Shown here in pieces: positions 1 to 7,423 of a DNA stretch of 30,531 nt; position 1 is the stretch's first letter, and each line of letters begins with the position of its first letter. Location: the NCBI RefSeq assembly GCF_019649055.1, contig NW_026570609.1, positions 1 through 30,531 on the forward strand, read 5' to 3'. This DNA comes from Paramacrobiotus metropolitanus. Lineage: Eukaryota; Tardigrada; Eutardigrada; Parachela; Macrobiotidae. The notes below the pieces were generated by a model. It saw only the letters and a program-made list of their open reading frames with translations. It was not told the origin of the DNA and made no database searches. Made by a program: the position numbers and the translations under genes.

Positions 1-1
1 A

Positions 2-829
2 GACACAGCGCAAGTCCTGCCTCGGGAGATCCCATCGAAGCTCATCATTATCCGGCTTCCCGGCCAAAACAGCCGGCAACCATGCGGGCATCCAGACCGA
101 AGCCTCGGATCTCCGACACCGACCCTGGATGGGTGCATGTTCACGCTGCACTCGTCACCGCTGTCATGGTCGGGCCCAACCTACGCAACCCCGGAGTTGG
201 CTTACCAGCTGCTGAAGCATTGGCGCGTCGACAAGGACGGAAGCTGGTTCGACCTTAGCCTCGACAGGGTGAAGATCTACTGTCGGATGGCATACGAGAC
301 TGGTGCCATCCTCCGGGTATACACCAAAACGGAACGACCGTACTACGTCTTTCCGAGGGAAGAACAAGACCCAGCGCCGAAGACTTACCTCGGATGGCGG
401 GACGCAGTGATCGCCTGCCTGCGGACGGATCGACACCCGGAAGGATTAACTCGCCGGGAGATTTTGAACCACCTAATAGGTCGGTTCGAGTTCATTCTGA
501 TGTCTGCTTACCCTCAACTAGAAGATGCACGGTACCGACCGGTCTGACGAAAGGAAAGTAACCTATATTACCTGGCCGACGAGCTGGAGTACGTCCTGGA
601 GCAAGCCTGCCGACAGAAAGTTCTCGGATCGAGCGAGGTTTACAAGACCCACGGGCAGCGTTTCTCCGTCTTCTACCTACCTGAAGACTTCGGACAGCAC
701 CTGCCGAAGACGCGGGCAAGCTCGGCGAGCCCGGCGAAGGTTCCCACCTTGGCCGAAACGGAAGCCCAGAAGCGGTTAGCACGGGCTAAGTCGACCAACC
801 CGGCTGACTTGCCGAAGAAGAAGAGCTAA
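2..829 (+). pseudogene. Tandem winged-helix-like protein, 5' partial, interrupted by one in-frame TGA
   Basis: The frame is open from base 2, so the start lies outside the window; the first ATG is at 137. A TGA at 545-547 stops it, but the same frame then runs open for 93 more codons to TAA at 827-829 and still looks like protein. Two modules are visible. The first (about 200-350) ends in GAILRVYTKTERPYYVFP. The second (about 390-690) starts GWRDAVIACLR, contains GLTRREILNHLIGRF, and ends in KTHGQRFSVFYLP. Each has helices followed by a beta-wing-like end, and the first recalls the winged helix of SAMD1/KAT6A. That likeness is inferred by eye only. The C-terminus is Lys/Ala-rich and ends KKKS, as in a nuclear or nucleic-acid-binding protein. 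The TGA could be an inactivating CGA-to-TGA change, a readthrough site or an error. A CAATA-loop hairpin follows the final stop by 15 bases. Confidence 0.5.
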
Positions 830-844
830 ACGGAAGTACATTAT

Positions 845-885
845 CGGAGGTTCCTTGCCCAATAGGCGAGACCCCATAACCTCCG
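845..885 (+). repeat. Two-tier hairpin with CAATA loop
   Basis: The outer stem CGGAGGTT (845-852) pairs perfectly with AACCTCCG (878-885). Inside it, CTTGCC (854-859) pairs with GGCGAG (865-870) with one G-U, closing the loop CAATA (860-864). It lies just 3' of the TAA at 827-829. Confidence 0.75.
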
Positions 886-899
886 TAACGGGGATGCTT

Positions 900-920
900 T
901 TCTTGCCCAATAGGCGAGAA
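900..920 (+). repeat. CAATA-loop hairpin, 8-bp stem
   Basis: TTCTTGCC (900-907) pairs with GGCGAGAA (913-920) with one G-U; the loop CAATA is at 908-912. Flanking CTTT and AAAG could extend the stem. It is the second hairpin in the spacer between two reading frames. Confidence 0.7.
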
Positions 921-1034
921 AGAAAAGGATCGGACAAGACCTGACCGTACCCGACCGTTTAAGCTTACATCTAACCATAGAACGTTTAACCCAATAGGTT
1001 TACGTAATGACCCAAAAGGTTTAAAAACAAAAAT

Positions 1035-1053
1035 AACTTAACAATATTAAGTT
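1035..1053 (+). repeat. CAATA-loop hairpin with an all-A/T-rich stem
   Basis: AACTTAA (1035-1041) pairs perfectly with TTAAGTT (1047-1053) around CAATA (1042-1046). This stem shares no sequence with the usual GC-rich stems, so the loop and the pairing are what is kept, not a longer primary-sequence repeat. Confidence 0.7.
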
Positions 1054-1070
1054 AAGTGTTTTGACCATAG

Positions 1071-1583
1071 CCTTCCCAGCCCCGAACGGAAGCCTACGAC
1101 CCGGATTGCCAGGCGTGCAAGGCCAATAACAACTCTCCTCGGACACGCCAACCCTGCGCAGAATGCCTGTTACGACACTTGGACAGACAAGCCGGGGATC
1201 ACAGAGTCACACGACGGGACCAGGCCAATGCCCTGTACGTCCAGGTCGTCACCGGGAACTTGAGTGCCTACATGCACGCCGTCCATAACAGCCGCATCCT
1301 TGATGAGTTGGACGGTCGACAACTGCTCTACATGTGGGACATGCAACGTTACCGCAGACGTACCCACGAGCCCGGCTGGGATAATACCCCAGCAGTCCCG
1401 GACAACGCCCGATTGGTCCATGCCCGTGAACAACGACGGGAGCAGGAGCGCGAAGATGACCGCCGAGAAGTAGCGGCAGCCGACCGACGGATCGCTAAGG
1501 CCCAGCGTGAGCACGACAAACGGACACGCCCGAAGGAGAACAAGAATCCAATCTTAGGCGTAGCCGGCGACTTCACAGGCTAG
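1071..1583 (+). CDS. Cys-rich and coiled-coil protein of unknown function
   Basis: The frame opens after TAG at 1068-1070 and ends at TAG 1581-1583. It has no ATG before 1272, so the true start is a non-ATG codon, an upstream exon, or lost. Near the open end are two Cys pairs, CQAC and CAEC, separated by 12 residues; the spacing recalls a fungal Zn2Cys6 cluster but two of the six cysteines are absent, so metal binding is uncertain. The middle reads ILDELDGRQLLYMWDMQRYRRR. The last third is a highly charged helix rich in Arg, Glu and Lys, probably a coiled coil. No family is recognised. The stop codon overlaps the base of the hairpin at 1582-1620, and the next frame downstream is in the same register. 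Confidence 0.45.
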   Translation, partial: PSQPRTEAYDPDCQACKANNNSPRTRQPCAECLLRHLDRQAGDHRVTRRDQANALYVQVVTGNLSAYMHAVHNSRILDELDGRQLLYMWDMQRYRRRTHEPGWDNTPAVPDNARLVHAREQRREQEREDDRREVAAADRRIAKAQREHDKRTRPKENKNPILGVAGDFTG

Positions 1584-1620
1584 GCTCATGGCGGAACCCA
1601 AAAGGTTCCCGGATGAGCCT
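1582..1620 (+). repeat. Two-tier hairpin with CAAAA loop at a stop codon
   Basis: The outer stem AGGCTCAT (1582-1589) pairs perfectly with ATGAGCCT (1613-1620). A 3x3 internal loop (GGC/CGG) separates it from an inner 6-bp stem, GGAACC (1593-1598) with GGTTCC (1604-1609), around the loop CAAAA (1599-1603). The first base pair lies inside the TAG stop at 1581-1583, and an in-frame TGA (1614-1616) lies in the 3' outer arm. Confidence 0.75.
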
Positions 1621-1634
1621 CAGCACCTCTTGAC

Positions 1635-1937
1635 ATGGACGTGCTGAATCCGGATCGGACCCTAAAACGTCTAGCCTGCGGATGCGTTCCAGGTCGGCCC
1701 GCCCCACTTACCGGATTGACGGTAACACTCACCGGACCTGACGGCCGACAATATAAGGCCCAAATCCTCGACCCCCAACAAACGGAGGCTCTGCCGGCAA
1801 TTCAGCGGAGCCAGGTGGAACAGCAGCTGGTAGCCCCACAAGAAGGTGGCTCACTCCAGCAAATGGACAGCGCACCCTCGCAGCCCCGGCCCAACCAGTG
1901 GTTCGATCGGCAGAACCACCAGCGACGGCAGCAGTGA
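1635..1937 (+). CDS. Small protein of 100 residues, unknown function
   Basis: It runs from ATG 1635 to TGA 1935-1937. The first half, MDVLNPDRTLKRLACGCVPG onward, contains a possible small beta-rich module (LTGLTVTLTGPDGRQYKAQI). The second half is Gln- and Pro-rich and probably disordered. It is in the same register as the frame before it (ending 1583) and the frame after it (from 1938). It may therefore be the middle segment of one longer coding unit rather than a separate gene. The stop codon lies in the 5' arm of a CAACA-loop hairpin (1933-1954). No family is recognised, and the region could be decayed. Confidence 0.4.
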   Translation: MDVLNPDRTLKRLACGCVPGRPAPLTGLTVTLTGPDGRQYKAQILDPQQTEALPAIQRSQVEQQLVAPQEGGSLQQMDSAPSQPRPNQWFDRQNHQRRQQ

Positions 1938-1954
1938 CCCCAACAGGGTCCACT
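1933..1954 (+). repeat. CAACA-loop hairpin overlapping a TGA stop
   Basis: AGTGACCC (1933-1940) pairs with GGGTC (1946-1950) and ACT (1952-1954), with C1951 bulged; the loop is CAACA (1941-1945). The TGA at 1935-1937 sits inside the 5' arm. GACGG (1924-1928) and CCGTC (1955-1959) can form an outer stem. Confidence 0.65.
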
Positions 1955-3377
1955 CCGTCTAACCGCAGAACCCAGAGTGTGTCGGACTTTGACACCCGGT
2001 GACCTGCGTCATAGGCTGGGAAGAGACCTGCGACACAAGCTGGAGGCTCAACATAGGCCAGATGAACAGCCTTCGAAGGATCGGACCCGACCCTCCCCCG
2101 GCAAGCGATCCGGTTCGGAGGATACCGGGCTCGTCGTGGACTCCAATAGTAAGTCCCGGCGTAACTTCACTCAGCCTGTGGCCCGACACCAGACGGCTCG
2201 ACACCCAGCCCTGCGACCACCCCCACCTTTGGAGCAGCTGGACGAGCTGCCAGTGCAACAGCGTCCATTACCAGACCCGGAACCGGTAGTGCCTAGTCAG
2301 CATGACCCTCGGTACGATCACGCACGCCGACAGGGCATTGCAGTGGAAATACCACACCCGACGGAACGGACGAACTACATCATGGGCACTATGCAGTACC
2401 GGGAGGATCGACGAAACCAGATCTGGCACCTGGTCAATGACCTTCGGATCTTCCTCGACCATTCCGGATACCAACAGATGTTCGAACATCGGCAATGGTC
2501 CGAGGACTTCGAGATGAATGATCGGCTGTCCTATGGCATCGGATTCCCATACTACCGGACGAACGGTTTGCCTAGCACAACCGACCCAGCGACTTTGGGA
2601 TTGCCACTTGACCACCTGGATTGGTCTCAGCTGAGCCAGCTCCCGTTGTTCTCTTCGGAACGGGAGATCACGGACCATACGGAATGGGTGGCGCAGTTCG
2701 TACTCACCGAGGCACAAGCAGCCATGGTGATCACTGCAGCCAGAGCGGCCCAGGGTTTGCCCGAATACCTTGGCAACATCGAACCAGAAGCCCGGGGAGA
2801 CGCTCCGTTGGCCTTCCAGACAGCTTTGCGACTGATCTTCGCGGCCCGACTCGGCCACCATCACAGCCACTACACCCTGTACTGCGCGTACCGGAATAAC
2901 AACATTCCGCCCCGACTTCGGACGGCGGTGGCTCAGCTGAGCGCGCCGATGCGAGACACAGTGGTGGGATTATGGCTGCGTGACTTCTTGCTGACGGCAG
3001 AGCGATGGTACAAGGAATACCAGTACCATCCGGACGAAGAAAAGGATGTCGATGAAGCCTCGACCCTCTCGGAATGGTGCCGGACCCATCGCCACTTGCC
3101 ACCCGGGTTCACATCACCACCGATGCCCGAGGGCAAGTCATCCTACCGGTACAACATGTGGCCAGGTTCATCATCCTCGGGCAGGAACCGCCGAAGACGC
3201 GAAGCCCGTCGAACGAAAGCTGAAAAGCCCGGACAGGAAGCCTCGGAATCGCAGTCAACCTGTACCCAGGAGGCTACATCCTCGAACCACCCAGGCCGAC
3301 GGGAACGGGATAAGGACGATGACTCGGAAGGCTCCCACTTCGGTGGTGGAGCCCCGGTCAACGTGGACTTGGAATAA
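1938..3377 (+). CDS. Large unrecognised protein with Pro-rich N-terminus and charged C-terminus
   Basis: The frame is open directly after TGA 1935-1937 and ends at TAA 3375-3377 (479 codons). The first in-frame ATG is at 2382, and a GTG at 1977 is also possible. The first 140 codons are Arg-, Gln- and Pro-rich and probably disordered. A compositionally normal, folded-looking stretch follows (about 2300-3150) with motifs such as IWHLVNDLRIFLDHSGYQQM, LTEAQAAMVITAARAAQGLP and MRDTVVGLWLRDFLLTAERW. The C-terminus has an RNRRRREARRTK cluster that could bind nucleic acid or direct nuclear import, then an acidic tail. I recognise no family. The organisation (disordered head, helical core, basic tail) would suit a capsid- or nucleic-acid-binding protein of a mobile element, but that is inference only. 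CAATA hairpins flank it on both sides. Confidence 0.5.
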   Translation, partial: PQQGPLRLTAEPRVCRTLTPGDLRHRLGRDLRHKLEAQHRPDEQPSKDRTRPSPGKRSGSEDTGLVVDSNSKSRRNFTQPVARHQTARHPALRPPPPLEQLDELPVQQRPLPDPEPVVPSQHDPRYDHARRQGIAVEIPHPTERTNYIMGTMQYREDRRNQIWHLVNDLRIFLDHSGYQQMFEHRQWSEDFEMNDRLSYGIGFPYYRTNGLPSTTDPATLGLPLDHLDWSQLSQLPLFSSEREITDHTEWVAQFVLTEAQAAMVITAARAAQGLPEYLGNIEPEARGDAPLAFQTALRLIFAARLGHHHSHYTLYCAYRNNNIPPRLRTAVAQLSAPMRDTVVGLWLRDFLLTAERWYKEYQYHPDEEKDVDEASTLSEWCRTHRHLPPGFTSPPMPEGKSSYRYNMWPGSSSSGRNRRRREARRTKAEKPGQEASESQSTCTQEATSSNHPGRRERDKDDDSEGSHFGGGAPVNVDLE

Positions 3378-3393
3378 AAGAGACCGGTAGCTG

Positions 3394-3408
3394 GACCCCA
3401 ATAGGGTT
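3394..3408 (+). repeat. CAATA-loop hairpin
   Basis: GACCC (3394-3398) pairs with GGGTT (3404-3408; one G-U) around CAATA (3399-3403), 16 bases after the TAA of the large reading frame. ACCGGT repeats at 3383-3388 and 3423-3428 could enclose it. Confidence 0.65.
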
Positions 3409-3443
3409 AGGCTAACCGTAAAACCGGTCAAATGGACATGACG

Positions 3444-3462
3444 ACGTCTCCAATAGAGACGT
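3444..3462 (+). repeat. CAATA-loop hairpin, perfect 7-bp stem
   Basis: ACGTCTC (3444-3450) pairs perfectly with GAGACGT (3456-3462) around CAATA (3451-3455). The stem sequence is unrelated to its neighbours. Confidence 0.75.
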
Positions 3463-3580
3463 ATCCCATAGATGGAACCTAGCTTGTGGAGCCACAGATC
3501 GTTGGCCAACCACCTTACAGTTCGTTAAACCACATCTGCTACCAGGCCGCACCTCAATAAGGACACGGTCCAAGGGCAGT

Positions 3581-3870
3581 GCAGATCGCATTAACCACGA
3601 TTAGCTACCTAAACCGGACCCTCAATAAGGGATACGGCGGTAGACCTGACCTTGTATTACGTCCAAACGGCCCGGAGCATACCTTTCACCGAGCCAACCT
3701 TCATCACCCCGCAGATCATAGCCTTAACCACGACCTTATCCTCCTGCAGATCGCAGTCCCAACCACATCTGCTACCATTAAAAGTTACAGAGTCAGCCAC
3801 AAGTACGGCTGTCCGTGGTGATCTCAGCGAGGAAGGCAACCTGCAGACCGCATCTAACCACGACTGACCA
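3581..3870 (+). repeat. Recurring GCAGATC...AACCACGA motif
   Basis: Near-identical short blocks begin at 3581, 3711, 3746 and 3842. Each reads GCAGA(T/C)C, then 5-9 bases, then AACCAC(G/A). Looser copies appear near 6063 and 6105. Two of the spacers also hold CAATA hairpins. No coding sense is apparent. Confidence 0.5.
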
Positions 3871-3878
3871 ACCTGTCT

Positions 3879-4140
3879 TTCGATCCGAGCAGATTGCTCG
3901 ATACCTCACCGGACCCTAAAGGCTCCGGGGTATGAGGCCCAATAGGCCTCCATCTGCGGAAGGATCCAGACTTCGGCATCATATAGGAACTCCCGTTCCT
4001 ATATCTTACATAGCTCCAATCCATTGCTGAACAACGGCAGCGGAAGCAGAATGCGAACCGTCTTCGATCCGAGCAGATTGCTCGATACCTCACCGGACCC
4101 TAAAGGCTCCGGGGTATGAGGCCCAATAGGCCTCCACCTG
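3879..4140 (+). repeat. 78-bp direct repeat, two copies, enclosing a perfect hairpin
   Basis: Copies at 3879-3956 and 4063-4140 differ at one base (T3953/C4137). Each contains a small hairpin CGAGCA-GAT-TGCTCG followed by the CAATA hairpin with stem GAGGCC. Between the copies, ATATAGGAAC (3981-3990) pairs perfectly with GTTCCTATAT (3995-4004) around TCCC. Confidence 0.8.
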
Positions 4141-4345
4141 TGGATGAACATTCTAAAGTTCCGTCCCTCCGACGCGGGAAGCGATATCACCTACATCGCG
4201 GGAACGGAAATACCTCGGATCGAAAGACAGAGTCCAAAAGAAGTGGACCTAACCGGACTTAACCTCATGAAAGGCTTAACAACTACCTTGTGAACCCAAT
4301 AGGTTCCGAGGCAAGTGCCCAGCTAGGCCTGATGAATCTTTAGGC

Positions 4346-4395
4346 CCTGGCCAGAGTCGGTTTGGCCGACAGGGAACCTGACCGCTCTGGCCAGG
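4346..4395 (+). repeat. Nested stem-loop
   Basis: CCTGGCCAGAG (4346-4356) is the exact inverse complement of CTCTGGCCAGG (4385-4395). Between them GTCGG (4356-4360) pairs with CCGAC (4366-4370) around TTTGG, sharing base 4356 with the outer arm. Confidence 0.65.
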
Positions 4396-4670
4396 ACCAC
4401 CAAAACACGGACCTCACTTCACCCTCCGGAAATGGACGGTTTGAAGCAAAGTCGGACATGGCACAGGAACCGTCGATAGCTTCCCCGTGAACTCAATAGG
4501 TTCCAGGGAAGGTGCCCAATAGGCTGCCACGAGTTAGCGGAGCCTGATCCCCTGCGGACGACCAAGGCAGAAACTCAGACCTCGTCGTCAGTAGAGGACA
4601 ACCGAACCGGCAACCCTCGGACTACCGTAGTTCTGGAAGAGAAGCCTCCTAAACCACGTTAGTCCGGACC

Positions 4671-6163
4671 TTCGCACGAAAGGCGGTTTCTCCGCGCAGA
4701 TCAGGATGACCTTCTGCTCTGCACGGATAATCCACTCCGGCAGAAGACTCTGGAATCGAGCCTCGGATGGATCCCTCGGATAGACCCGATAAGTACGAGT
4801 TCAACCTCGAACCGTACCGGACGTCTCCCCAGGCTTCCCCTGGATGAACCGGACGGAATGTTCCGGTCTCCGGCGACAATGACAGGAGGCGAACCGAGCC
4901 AAATAGCGAGGGGATGCAACCGAACTAAAGGGTTAGCCGACCCCCGACGGTTAGCTGGCTCCAGCTGGATCAGCGACTCCGCCGACCTGCTATCCCCGGA
5001 GCTAAAAGAGAACATCATAGGGCGTGGTAGAATCCCGACCCACCATTGACTTAGGGAGTAGACCCCAATAGGGATACCCCGATGTCCGACCCTCCGACCC
5101 TCGGACTAGAAGGGTCGAACCCGAAGAAAACCTCAGTTCACCGGGATGAATCGCACGAATAGCGGCTGGCTAGCGGTGAACTGTGACAACACAGTTCATC
5201 TCTCGTCAGCCCCTCCGGCAGAAGGATCCTGGAGGCTGACCCTGGAAGAAAGCGTGAACCATGGAACGTCATATCGGGACGAATCGTACGAATAGCGACT
5301 GGACAAGCACAACTGCGCACAACACAGTTGTCCCTGTTCAGGTCCCTCCGACAGAGGACTCCCGGCTGATTAGTTCCGTAACTTGGACCGTAGAGCCCAA
5401 TAGGCTCTTACCCTCGAACCTTACCAGCCGGGACCTCGTGGATATGGGCAGCGAAAACGTCCTATATCAGCAAGGCCCTGGTGACAGCCTCAGTATCGGA
5501 CCCTTCGCACGTAAGGAGGTTGTCCAGGGGCTCCCAGCATGACTTGCTGGGCACCCCTGCCCGAACCCAGCCGGCAGAAGGACCCGGTGGACCGACAGTT
5601 CCATAACTCTAACCCCCGAGCCCAATAGGCTCCCATCCCTCAACCGAATGCGGACCGCGTGGTACAGGAAGCCATATCTCCTGACAACCCGATCCGCACG
5701 ACTCGAACCTTTAACGGAGTACGGATTACGCCGACCTAGGACGAAAAACCCCCTCGGTCAGGGAACCCGTATGACTAATTTCCGGAACTCAACCCAAGAG
5801 GATTCCGCTAACATGTTCCCGAAGAAGCTACTGCAATCTTCAGCAACGTGTTTGCCAACAGACCCATGGACACCCCGGGAATCGGAGTAATAGCTGACTG
5901 ACCTCCACTTGAAGTCAGCACGAGAGCCCAATAGGCCTCGGCAGCATAACTCCGGCGGAATCCGTCGTACGAAAAGCGACGGGACGGTGCTGCGCGGCGC
6001 GATCCGCTTCGCTCCACCGGCCTGTCCCTCCGGCAGAAGGACCTTCGGAGGATGCAAGCCTCCGCAGATCGCGTACAACTACGATCCGATACCACGTCCA
6101 GCGACGCAGATCAACCACGATCTCCACCTTACCGTGGATGCCCATCGAGGCCCAATAGGCCTC
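4671..6163 (+). repeat. Repeated structured cassette: ACGAAWR-loop hairpin, variable hairpin, GGCAGAAGGA, CAATA hairpin
   Basis: A hairpin with a 7-base loop recurs. CGC-ACGAAAG-GCG is at 4673-4685, CGC-ACGAATA-GCG at 5152-5164, CGT-ACGAATA-GCG at 5285-5297, CGC-ACGTAAG-GAG (imperfect) at 5506-5518, and a 7-bp stem around ACGAAAA at 5962-5982. After it come a second hairpin of variable sequence (for example TGAACTGTG-ACAA-CACAGTTCA, 5177-5198) and then a CCTCCGGCAGAAGGA-like motif (about 4735, 5212, 5345, 5571, 6027; also 6361). In several units GTTCCGTAACT or GTTCCATAACT and a CAATA hairpin follow (5378-5408, 5598-5632). The order is kept while stems change, as in a family of related structured RNAs. 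Confidence 0.6.
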
Positions 6164-6328
6164 CCTTCCACCCCGGAACGGAACGGAAGAAGTGGGACAT
6201 TAGGGCACACTCATGCCCTTACCCCTACTCACAACGCTGTGTTGGAGTAATGGTATGAGTGACCGGCATGACCATTTCACCGTGAATCGGACTGTGGTCA
6301 CCGGAAGGATGTACCAGGACGTTAGGGC

Positions 6329-6379
6329 ACTCATGAATCCCCTGAAGAGCTATAACAGCCCGGCAGAGGATTCATGAGT
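6329..6379 (+). repeat. Long-arm stem-loop
   Basis: ACTCATGAATCC (6329-6340) is the exact inverse complement of GGATTCATGAGT (6368-6379), a 12-bp stem enclosing 27 bases that include CGGCAGA, a form of the GGCAGAAGGA motif. Confidence 0.65.
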
Positions 6380-6389
6380 CCGGCACGAC

Positions 6390-7380
6390 TGCACGCCCAG
6401 AAGGAGGCCACGGACGTCCATAACTACGCCAACAGGCCCAATAGGCCTTTAGCCCCATATTCCGGCATCCCGGGTGTTTCCGCCTAAGTGGAAGCACGGG
6501 ATCAGCCGAGGAACGGACCAGCTTGGACTCCGTCTTTAAAACTTAGAGTGTCTACCTCGTGGCTCAGACCCAATTAGGTCTTATGCAGCCGCCGAGGAGC
6601 CTCTTCTGCATGATTTTTGCTAGTCACCCGGTGGACATCTCCAGCATCAAGCGGACTCCCACCAGAGCATGTTGGGCCAGTCTCGTTACCGAGGCTTGGA
6701 CCCCCGGACACCGAGGCTAATTGACCCTCGGATACTTGTTCGGACCCTGTCCAGCGGCATTGACCCTCTCCATGTTACCCAATAGGTGACGGGAGACGTT
6801 AAAAAGGGTTTTTGCCCGGGCAGAATGCCTTCGGACCAGCCTTAGCGGATGCTGACTACCTCACCACCGAGGCTACCCCGGACACGGAGGCTGCCCCGGA
6901 TAGCAACTGTATCTCATCGGTAAGACCCTCGGTAGAGTTGCCCAATAGGCGACTTACACCGATAACAAGGGTTTTTGCCGAGATCGAACGACCATCGGAC
7001 CTTGGGATACCGAGGATTGGAATCTCTGACCCTCGAGGGTTGAACCCCCGACCCTCGGGCTCGGAACCTCGGACCCTTCGAATTCCGGCGATCATCCTCT
7101 CCGAGTTACCCAATAGGTGACAGGAGACGAATTTAGGATTTTCAGCCGGGCGGAACATCTCCGTATCCATCTGCCAACGCAGCCGAGGGTACAACCCGGA
7201 CTTTAACTCGAGCACCGAGGCTGCCATTGGACCTAGTCTCAGCAACCGAGGCTGAGCTCGGACTCTGATTTTACAACCGGAGCTGACCCTCGGTCACCGA
7301 GCCTACCATCGGACTTCAAAACCTTGAAGCCAACCGGATACAGGGTCGGACTCCCGTACAGAGGCCATATCATTATTCGG
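6390..7380 (+). repeat. Non-coding stretch with CAATA hairpins and CCTCGG-rich degenerate repeats
   Basis: No convincing reading frame is present. The stretch contains five CAATA-type hairpins (6434, 6566, 6774, 6937, 7105) and many imperfect copies of ACC(C)TCGG and ACCGAGGCT. The hairpins at 6774, 6937 and 7105 share GTT(A/G)CC stems and, together with the one at 7470, are followed by a GGTTTTTGCC- or ATTTTCAGCC-like tract and (C)CGGGCGGA-type sequence. This gives a unit of roughly 160-360 bases. Confidence 0.5.
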
Positions 7381-7386
7381 ACCAGA

Positions 7387-7423
7387 ACGTGGTTTACACT
7401 GCACAGTGCAGTGTAAACCACGT
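7387..7423. repeat. 37-base near-perfect palindrome
   Basis: ACGTGGTTTACACTGCA (7387-7403) and its exact inverse complement (7407-7423) flank the bases CAG. It is the longest perfect short-loop inverted repeat I noticed in the window. Confidence 0.8.

Noticed and set aside
854-1954. Bacterial-type intrinsic terminators after each reading frame
   Set aside because: The hairpins lack consistent following T-runs, keep a fixed loop, and also occur in long non-coding stretches.
4671-5982. tRNA-like anticodon arms, because the second hairpin family has 7-base loops
   Set aside because: The loops lack the T before the anticodon, stems are often only 3 bp, and no acceptor stem or T arm is present.
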